Under the pieces are notes generated by a model. It was given only the letters and a program-made list of their open reading frames with translations, ran no database searches and was not told the DNA's origin. A stretch of DNA of 19,844 nt from JAMWZF01 sp041628615. Lineage in GTDB: Bacteria; Pseudomonadota; Alphaproteobacteria; Rhodobacterales; Rhodobacteraceae. Below are positions 14,471 through 19,844 of this stretch, piece by piece (position 1 is the first letter of the stretch; each line of letters begins with the position of its first letter). The stretch lies in contig JBFKOW010000048.1 in assembly GCA_041628615.1 (NCBI GenBank), positions 1 through 19,844 of the forward strand, in the 5' to 3' direction. Both the position numbers and the translations under genes were made by a program.

Positions 14471-14809
14471 ATGAAAAAGATCGAGGCGATCATCAAGCCG
14501 TTCAAGCTCGACGAGGTGAAGGAAGCCCTTCAGGAAGCCGGGATCCAGGGCCTGAGCGTGGTCGAGGTGAAGGGCTTCGGCCGCCAGAAGGGCCACACCG
14601 AACTGTACCGCGGCGCCGAATACGTGGTCGACTTCCTGCCCAAGGTGAAGATCGAGGTCGTGCTTGGGGACGACCAGCTCGACGGCGCCATCGAGGCGAT
14701 CATCGCCGCCGCCAAGACCGACAAGATCGGCGACGGCAAGATCTTCGTCTCCGACGTGTCGCAGGCGATCCGGATCCGGACCGGCGAAACCGGCGAAGAC
14801 GCCCTCTGA
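14471..14809 (+). CDS. glnB: Nitrogen regulatory protein PII
   Basis: A 112-residue protein, exactly the PII length. It senses 2-oxoglutarate, ATP/ADP and glutamine status and tunes glutamine synthetase adenylylation. The T-loop HTELYRGAEYVVDFLPK carries Y51, the uridylylation site, and the C-terminal GKIFVSDVSQAIRIRTGETGEDAL is canonical. GGGAGGAG precedes the ATG at 14471 by about ten bases; an upstream in-frame extension is unlike PII. It heads glnB-glnA (62-base gap), an arrangement usual in alphaproteobacteria, which favours GlnB over GlnK. The promoter was not certain: only a weak sigma54-like pattern is present upstream. Confidence 0.97.
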   Translation: MKKIEAIIKPFKLDEVKEALQEAGIQGLSVVEVKGFGRQKGHTELYRGAEYVVDFLPKVKIEVVLGDDQLDGAIEAIIAAAKTDKIGDGKIFVSDVSQAIRIRTGETGEDAL

Positions 14810-14871
14810 GGCGCAAGCCCGACCCGACACCACCCGAAACGACAGGATTTGCAAAAGGGGAACCCTGACAG

Positions 14872-16278
14872 ATGAGCAAAGACACCGTTCTCAAGACGAT
14901 CAAGGACGACGACGTCGATTACGTCGACCTGCGCTTCACCGACCCGCGCGGCAAGCTGCAGCACGTCACCGTGATGTCCGACCAGGTCGACGAGGACTTC
15001 CTGGGCGAAGGCTTCATGTTCGACGGCTCCTCGATCGCCGGGTGGAAGTCGATCGACCAGTCCGACATGAAGCTGATGCCGGACCCGGAGAGCGCCTACA
15101 TCGATCCGTTCTACGCCGAGAAGACGCTCTGCCTGCACTGCACCGTCTACGAGCCGGACACGATGGAGCGCTACGAGCGCGACCCGCGCGGCACCGCCCG
15201 CAACGCCGAGGACTACCTCAAGGCGTCCGGGATCGGTGATACCGCCTATTTCGGCCCCGAAGCCGAATTCTTCCTGTTCGACGACGTCCGCTACTCCGTC
15301 AGCATGAACAAGGTGTCCTACCAGGTCGACGCGCTCGACGCCGCCTGGAACTCGGACACCGAGTACGAGATGGGCAACACCGGCCACCGCCCCGGCATCA
15401 AGGGCGGCTACTTCCCGGTCAACCCGATCGACGACGGCCAGGACATCCGCTCCGAGATGCTCTCGACGATGAAGCGGATGGGCATGAAGGTCGACAAGCA
15501 CCACCACGAGGTGGCGTCGTGCCAGCACGAGCTTGGCCTGATCTTCGACAGCCTGACCAAGCAGGCCGACGAGCTTCAGAAATACAAGTACGTCATCCAC
15601 AACGTGGCGCAGGCCTACGGCAAGTCGGCTACCTTCATGCCGAAGCCGATCGCCGGCGACAACGGCACCGGGATGCACGTGAACATGTCGATCTGGAAGG
15701 ACGGCAAGCCGCTCTTCGCCGGCGACAAGTACGCCGACCTCAGCCAGGAGGCCCTGTGGTACATCGGCGGCGTCCTGAAGCACGCCAAGACGCTGAACGC
15801 CTTCACCAACCCGTCTACCAACTCCTACAAGCGGCTGATCCCGGGCTTCGAGGCCCCGGTGCTGCGCGCCTACTCGGCCCGCAACCGCTCGGGCTGCGTC
15901 CGGATCCCGTGGGCGGAAAGCCCGAAGGCCAAGCGCGTCGAGGCCCGCTTCCCGGATCCGTCGGCCAACCCCTACCTGTGCTTCTCGGCCCTGCTGCTGG
16001 CCGGTCTCGACGGGATCAAGAACAAGATCGATCCGGGCGAGGCGATGGACAAGGACCTCTACGACCTGCCGCCGGAAGAGCTGGAGGGCATCCCGACCGT
16101 CTGCGCGTCGCTGCGCGAGGCGATCGAGAGCCTGGAGAAGGACCACGAGTTCCTGCTCGCCGGCAACGTGTTCACCAAGCACCAGATCGAGGGCTACATG
16201 GATCTCAAGTGGGACGAGATCTACGCCTACGAACACACCCCGCACCCGATCGAGTTCAAGATGTACTACAGCTGCTGA
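14872..16278 (+). CDS. glnA: Glutamine synthetase type I
   Basis: A 468-residue GSI, the normal length, making glutamine from glutamate, ammonia and ATP as a dodecamer. Seen motifs: FMFDGSSIAGW near 49-59, the metal-site FGPEAEFFLFD, the ATP-region KHHHEVASCQHELGL, the KPIAGDNGTGMHVNMS signature, NRSGCVRIPW, and the adenylylation site KDLYDLPPEE, whose tyrosine falls at residue 397 as in the enterobacterial enzyme. So it should be regulated by adenylylation under GlnB control. AAGGGGAA precedes the start. It is followed by a strong terminator. Confidence 0.98.
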   Translation: MSKDTVLKTIKDDDVDYVDLRFTDPRGKLQHVTVMSDQVDEDFLGEGFMFDGSSIAGWKSIDQSDMKLMPDPESAYIDPFYAEKTLCLHCTVYEPDTMERYERDPRGTARNAEDYLKASGIGDTAYFGPEAEFFLFDDVRYSVSMNKVSYQVDALDAAWNSDTEYEMGNTGHRPGIKGGYFPVNPIDDGQDIRSEMLSTMKRMGMKVDKHHHEVASCQHELGLIFDSLTKQADELQKYKYVIHNVAQAYGKSATFMPKPIAGDNGTGMHVNMSIWKDGKPLFAGDKYADLSQEALWYIGGVLKHAKTLNAFTNPSTNSYKRLIPGFEAPVLRAYSARNRSGCVRIPWAESPKAKRVEARFPDPSANPYLCFSALLLAGLDGIKNKIDPGEAMDKDLYDLPPEELEGIPTVCASLREAIESLEKDHEFLLAGNVFTKHQIEGYMDLKWDEIYAYEHTPHPIEFKMYYSC

Positions 16279-16298
16279 TCGGGCGGTTAACGGATCGG

Positions 16299-16325
16299 AA
16301 GGGGCGTCCCGCGCGGGCGCCCCTT
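16299..16325 (+). terminator. Rho-independent terminator after glnA
   Basis: AGGGGCG (16300-16306) pairs with CGCCCCT (16318-16324), with an inner CCC/GGG helix in the loop, followed by TT and a mildly T-rich stretch. It starts about 20 bases after the glnA stop and lies before the convergent efflux gene. Confidence 0.75.
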
Positions 16326-16331
16326 TCGCGT

Positions 16332-16802
16332 TCAGTGGTCGCGAAGACCGGGTCCCGCGGCACATGCGGCCACCGGCATCATGCCGACCGGCCGAAGCCG
16401 GTCGTAGACCACGAAGAACGCGTAGGTGTAGCCGATGTAGAACAGCGTCAGCTGCACGTTCAGGGCCGCCGCTTCCCAGACCGTCAGGCCGGCCAGGGTC
16501 ATCGCCAGCGGCAGGGTCAGCGCGATGCTGCCCACTTCGAACAGCACCGCGTGCGCCATCCTGACCCGCGCCGGCCGATCGCTGGCCGGCCGCCCGGTCA
16601 ACGCCCCCTCGATGCCGTCGAAGACGGTGTTGTAGGCCGGCGCCCAGACCAGCACCGTGGCCGAAATCGCCACCATCAGCGCGACGCCTTCCCGGACCGC
16701 CGCGCCCGACCACGCCACGTAGAGCGGGGTCACGACGAGAACCCTGATCGCCTCGAACAGGATCGCCTGCGTGATCCGCTCCGCACCGCTGCGCTGTGCC
16801 AT
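16332..16802 (-). CDS. PACE-family (chlorhexidine-type) efflux transporter
   Basis: A 156-residue inner-membrane protein of four helices made of two BTP repeats. The repeats are visible as ERITQAILFEAIRVLVVTPLYV and RMAHAVLFEVGSIALTLPLA, with the conserved membrane glutamates E17 and E89, and a WAPAYNTVFD motif ending the first half. PACE proteins such as AceI export biguanides, acriflavine or short diamines using the proton gradient; the natural substrate here is unknown. GGGGGAGGAAC gives a strong ribosome site before the ATG at 16802. A palindrome lies just upstream (16819-16835). It is convergent with glnA. Confidence 0.85.
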   Translation of the reverse strand: MAQRSGAERITQAILFEAIRVLVVTPLYVAWSGAAVREGVALMVAISATVLVWAPAYNTVFDGIEGALTGRPASDRPARVRMAHAVLFEVGSIALTLPLAMTLAGLTVWEAAALNVQLTLFYIGYTYAFFVVYDRLRPVGMMPVAACAAGPGLRDH

Positions 16803-16818
16803 GCCGTTCCTCCCCCGT

Positions 16819-16835
16819 TTGTCCAGACCGGACAA
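16819..16835. promoter_or_regulatory. Inverted repeat before the PACE gene, possible operator
   Basis: TTGTCCAGACCGGACAA: perfect 6-base arms with a 5-base spacer, centred 25 bases before the PACE start. Dyads of this size near the ribosome site often bind TetR- or LysR-type regulators of efflux pumps. No regulator gene is in the window, so the role is inferred. Confidence 0.4.
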
Positions 16836-16936
16836 GGTCGAGGATCGGCCCGGCGGCCGCGCGCGGGAAGTCAGGCAAACCCGACCAGGGACCGTGCGGC
16901 GGGTAGGGTATTCCCGACCTTCCGCCGGATCGCGGC

Positions 16937-17713
16937 TCAGCGCGCCGCTTCGAGCGCGTCCAGCGCCGCCCGATCGATCCTTTCGCGGGGCACGACACGG
17001 GTATGGATGCCGAACACCACGGCCCCGGTTCCGGGCAGCCGCACGAGAGTCTGGCGTTCGGAGCGGACAAATCCCGCGGGCCGCGGCGCCCGCGTTCGCG
17101 GCGCCGCCTCGCGGCGCGGCTGGAACAGCGCCGGATCGTCGTAGAGCAGGGCGTTGGCCCGCCACAGCCCCCGCCCCGGCCGCAGCCCGTCGAACAGCCG
17201 CTGGACCCGCGCCGCGACCGCCGGGGCGAAGCTGGCGACGGGGCGGTGGATCGCCGCCATCGGCCGGCCGATCTTTTCGGACAGGGTCCAGCTGGCCGGG
17301 AAGCACAGCACCGCCGCGGTGAGGACCGGCGGCCCTCCGTCGCGGCTTTCCAGCAGGCAGGTGTCCTGCTGCAGGATGCGGCCCAGCACCGCCAGTGCCG
17401 TGTCGGCGCCAAGCTCGGTGACGACGCCGTCCGGCCCGGTCACTCGGTCCCCGGCGACAGCATAGCCAAGCCGCGGCAGCGCCGCGCGCACGGCGGCCAG
17501 GGTCTCGCGCGCGGCCGGGCCGTCCTCGTCGCCGGCGATGACCTCGGCGCGCCGGGTGCCGATCAGGTGCCGGCGCAGGCGCATCTGCGCCGCGTAGGCC
17601 TCGTCCGCCTCGATCCAGCGCCCGGGATCGAGCGGAAGCACGCCGGGCAACCGGGCCAGCCGCGGGTCCATCCACGGCAGCACCGGCAGGCGGTCGTGCA
17701 GGATCGTCTCCAT
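16937..17713 (-). CDS. DUF3445 / heme-dependent oxidative N-demethylase family protein
   Basis: A 258-residue soluble protein of the DUF3445 family. Features: the N-terminal LPWMDPRLARLPGVLPLDPGRWIEADE block, the ADEAYAAQMRLRRHLI helix, a TAAVLCFPASWTLSEKIGRPMAAIHRPVASFAP core (the conserved CFPxxWxxxxKxGxxxxxxHxPV pattern), the LWRANALLYDDPALF strand, and a VRSERQTLVRLPGTGAVVFGIHTRVVP end. The family includes heme enzymes that demethylate secondary amines with oxygen. Which amine is used here is not known. The start at METI is chosen for GGAGGG before it; the frame could extend eight residues. Divergent from dddP, which suggests shared control. Partner subunit genes are not in the window. 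Confidence 0.85.
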   Translation of the reverse strand: METILHDRLPVLPWMDPRLARLPGVLPLDPGRWIEADEAYAAQMRLRRHLIGTRRAEVIAGDEDGPAARETLAAVRAALPRLGYAVAGDRVTGPDGVVTELGADTALAVLGRILQQDTCLLESRDGGPPVLTAAVLCFPASWTLSEKIGRPMAAIHRPVASFAPAVAARVQRLFDGLRPGRGLWRANALLYDDPALFQPRREAAPRTRAPRPAGFVRSERQTLVRLPGTGAVVFGIHTRVVPRERIDRAALDALEAAR

Positions 17714-17823
17714 CGGCCCTCCGTTGCCCGCCATCACCCGTTTGCGGCACGCCGCGATGTCGCTATCGGGCAGGACAGGCCCCCACCCTCGGCCCGACGC
17801 TGACCCCAGCGCAGGGATGGCCC

Positions 17824-19164
17824 ATGAACACGCATTACCGAGACCGCCGCAAGATCGACCCGAGCCAGGGTCCCCGGCTTGGCGACGGAACCCCGAACGA
17901 CGCCGACCGGATCGAGATCGGTCCCACGCCGCTGGCGTTCCGGGAATGGGCCGAGGCCGGGCTGGACCTGCCCGACCTCGCGGCGATGCGGACCTACCGC
18001 TGGCGGCGGCTGGTCGACGCGACGGTGGCGCGGGGATATGCCGGGGTCCTGCTGTTCGACCCGCTCAACATCCGCTACGCGACCGATTCCACCAACATGC
18101 AGCTCTGGAACGCGCACAACCCGTTCCGGGCGGTGCTGGTCTGCGCCGATGGCCACATGGTGCTCTGGGACTACAAGAACGCGCCGTTCCTGAGCCGCTT
18201 CAACCCGCTGGTGCGCGAGGTGCGCTCCGGCGCGTCGATGTTCTATTTCAGTTGCGGCGACGCGGGCGGGGCCGCGGCGCGGGATTTCGCCGCCGAGGTC
18301 GACGACCTGCTGCGCCGCCATGCGCCGGGCGAACGGCGGCTGGCGGTGGACAAGATCATGCTGCAGGGCGCGCGGGCGCTGGAGGCGGTGGGACTGACGC
18401 TGGAGGAAGGCGAGGAACTCACCGAGAAGGCGCGCGCGATCAAGGGCCCCGACGAGATCCGCGCGATGCGCTGCGCGCTCCATGCCTGTGAACGGTCGAT
18501 GGCGGCGATGGAGACCTTCGCCCGCACCGAGGTGCCGCGCGGCGGGGTGACCGAAGACGACGTCTGGGCGGTGCTCCATGCCGAGAGCCTGCGCCGCGGC
18601 GGCGAATGGATCGAGACCCGGCTGCTGACCTCGGGCCCGCGCACCAACCCGTGGTTCCAGGAATGCGGCCCGCGCGAGGTGCAGGTGAACGAGATCCTCG
18701 CCTTCGACACCGACCTGGTGGGCAGCTACGGCTTCTGCTCCGATCTGTCGCGGACCTGGTGGATCGGAGACCAGGCCCCCCGGCCCGACATGATCGACGC
18801 CATGCGCCACGCCCATGACCACATCATGCGCAACATGGAGATGCTGCGGCCCGGCGTGAACATCGAGGACCTGACCCGCAACACCCACGTGCTGCGCCCG
18901 GAATTCCAGGTGCAGAAATACTCGTGCCTGATGCACGGGGTCGGGCTCTGCGACGAGTGGCCCCACGTCGCCTACCCGGACCACGCCGTCGACGGCGCCT
19001 TCGACTACCCGCTCGAACCGGGCATGACCCTCTGCGTCGAGGCCCTCGTCAGCCCCGAGAACGGCGATTTCTCGATCAAGCTGGAGGACCAGGTCCTGAT
19101 CACCGAGACCGGCTTCGAGAACCTGACCCGCTATCCCTTCGACGCCGCGCTCATGGGCGGCTGA
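17824..19164 (+). CDS. dddP: DMSP lyase DddP (M24 peptidase fold)
   Basis: A 446-residue protein closely matching DddP of roseobacters, which splits dimethylsulfoniopropionate into DMS and acrylate. The start MNTHYRDRRKIDPSQG and the segment NIRYATDSTNMQLWNAHNPF are typical. The six metal ligands known for DddP fall at the same numbers here: D295, D297, D307, H371, E406 and E421; the catalytic-region Y366 and D377 are also present. It has the creatinase-like N-domain and pita-bread C-domain but cleaves C-S, not peptides. A weak ribosome site (CAGGGA) precedes the ATG. A possible promoter TTGCGG-16-TATCGG lies at 17742-17769. Its 3' end overlaps the convergent neighbour by 14 bases. Confidence 0.96.
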   Translation: MNTHYRDRRKIDPSQGPRLGDGTPNDADRIEIGPTPLAFREWAEAGLDLPDLAAMRTYRWRRLVDATVARGYAGVLLFDPLNIRYATDSTNMQLWNAHNPFRAVLVCADGHMVLWDYKNAPFLSRFNPLVREVRSGASMFYFSCGDAGGAAARDFAAEVDDLLRRHAPGERRLAVDKIMLQGARALEAVGLTLEEGEELTEKARAIKGPDEIRAMRCALHACERSMAAMETFARTEVPRGGVTEDDVWAVLHAESLRRGGEWIETRLLTSGPRTNPWFQECGPREVQVNEILAFDTDLVGSYGFCSDLSRTWWIGDQAPRPDMIDAMRHAHDHIMRNMEMLRPGVNIEDLTRNTHVLRPEFQVQKYSCLMHGVGLCDEWPHVAYPDHAVDGAFDYPLEPGMTLCVEALVSPENGDFSIKLEDQVLITETGFENLTRYPFDAALMGG

Positions 19165-19844
19165 GGGGCGCTGCTTCCGGCCACGGCCCGCCGATCGGGG
19201 CGATCCGGGCCAGCACCCCCCGGTGGTCCGATCCGTGCCGCGGCATCACCTCCACCGCGTGGCGGGCGGCGCCACTCGCCAGCACGTGATCGATGCCGAT
19301 CGGCGCACCGAGAACCGGCAGCCGGAAGGTCGGCGCGGACGGACCGGCGATCCGGGTGCCGCTGGCGCCGGCGATCCGGGACAGGCTGTCGGACCAGCGC
19401 ACGGCGTTGAAATCGCCGCCGATCACGACCGGGCCGTCCAGCCGTTCGAGCAGCGGCACCAGCCGGTCCACCTGTCCGGCCTGCCCGAAGGGCCAGGGCC
19501 AGCGCAGGTGGATCGAGACGACCCAGACCGGCCCCGCCGGCGTCCGGACCCGGAGCCCCGCCAGGCCGTCCGCTTCGGCGCAAAGGTCGGCCTCCGCCGG
19601 GAAGCGGGACAGCACCGCGACCGCCCCGACCGAGGCGAAGGGACAGACCGACCGGTGCGGATAGTCGGCCGCCAGTCCGGCCAGCGCGGCGAGATTCCGA
19701 TCCGAAACCTCCTGCAGGGTGAGCACGTCCGGCGCGGCGTCGGCCACGGCCGCGAGCCATGCCGCGTCCTCATGCCGGTCGAACAGCAGGTTCTGCTGGT
19801 AGAGCCGCAGGCCCGGCGCCGAGGGGCCCGGCCCGGCCGCCTGC
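19151..19844 (-). CDS. Endonuclease/exonuclease/phosphatase family protein, C-terminal part (cut by window edge)
   Basis: The frame is open to the right edge, so the N-terminus is missing; the visible 230 residues include the whole EEP domain. Motifs: LRLYQQNLL, LTLQEVS (the metal-binding Glu), SIHLRWP, GGDFNAVRWS (Asp/Asn), IDHVLAS and GSDHRGVLA with the catalytic Asp-His. The fold covers DNA repair nucleases and lipid or inositol phosphatases. Proteins of this subtype usually carry membrane helices ahead of the EEP domain, which would lie outside this window. The GTG inside the window (19747) is not the real start, since the LYQQN strand lies upstream of it. Convergent with dddP. Confidence 0.88.
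   Translation of the reverse strand, partial: QAAGPGPSAPGLRLYQQNLLFDRHEDAAWLAAVADAAPDVLTLQEVSDRNLAALAGLAADYPHRSVCPFASVGAVAVLSRFPAEADLCAEADGLAGLRVRTPAGPVWVVSIHLRWPWPFGQAGQVDRLVPLLERLDGPVVIGGDFNAVRWSDSLSRIAGASGTRIAGPSAPTFRLPVLGAPIGIDHVLASGAARHAVEVMPRHGSDHRGVLARIAPIGGPWPEAAPLSRP

Noticed and set aside
14530..17412. A 960-codon open frame on the minus strand
   Set aside because: It lies antisense to glnB and glnA and crosses the PACE and DUF3445 genes in another frame. Low-complexity composition and no recognisable domain; glnA on the other strand is certain.
17734..18984. A 416-codon minus-strand frame opposite dddP
   Set aside because: Antisense shadow; dddP on the plus strand is identified by its conserved metal ligands.
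1..19844. Mobile elements, CRISPR arrays, prophage or rRNA
   Set aside because: No transposase or integrase motifs, no regularly spaced direct repeats, no terminal inverted repeats with target duplications and no rRNA-like stretches were seen.

Overview
The window is GC-rich bacterial chromosome with tightly packed genes. It looks like an alphaproteobacterium of the Rhodobacteraceae (roseobacter/rhodobacter group). The signs are a DMSP lyase of the DddP type, a VPLPA-CTERM surface protein, a glnB-glnA pair, a short Hint-domain protein, a cytochrome b561-YceI fusion and a long bL9 with an acidic tail. I see no insertion sequence, prophage, CRISPR array or rRNA gene. Most of it is core genome with a few accessory genes set between conserved operons.

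Layout. 1-4546: a type II fatty-acid synthesis cluster on the minus strand (fabD, fabG, acpP, then the start of fabF). It is interrupted twice: by a VPLPA-CTERM protein between fabD and fabG, and by an opposite-strand membrane PilZ-like gene between acpP and fabF. 4703-6586: a cytochrome b561-YceI fusion facing a free-standing periplasmic YceI. 6689-7264: a small two-helix membrane protein, divergent from the ribosomal operon rpsF-rpsR-rplI (7608-8849), which has a structured leader. 8949-10345: two unrecognised minus-strand genes, one with no family match and one secreted. 10475-12061: trigger factor and, upstream on the same strand, tRNA-Leu(UAG). 12220-14294: a degenerate Hint protein facing the split NAD(P)HX repair pair nnrE/nnrD. 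14471-16278: glnB-glnA (PII protein and glutamine synthetase). 16332-16802: a PACE-family efflux protein with a palindrome in front of it. 16937-17713: a DUF3445 protein of the heme-dependent oxidative N-demethylase family, divergent from dddP (17824-19164). The right edge holds the C-terminal part of an endonuclease/exonuclease/phosphatase-family protein.

How it fits together. The fab genes make and elongate acyl-ACP. The bL9/S6/S18 operon and trigger factor serve translation and nascent-chain folding. GlnB and GlnA sense and assimilate nitrogen. NnrE/NnrD repair damaged NAD(P)H. DddP splits DMSP to DMS and a C3 acid, and its neighbour belongs to a family acting on methylated amines, so the right end looks like marine methylated-osmolyte metabolism. 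No single obvious new multi-gene defence or biosynthetic system is visible. The most interesting signals are small: RNA elements before rpsF and yceI, foreign genes inside the fab cluster, the nnrE/nnrD fission, an unrecognised 265-residue protein, and the methylated-compound pair.
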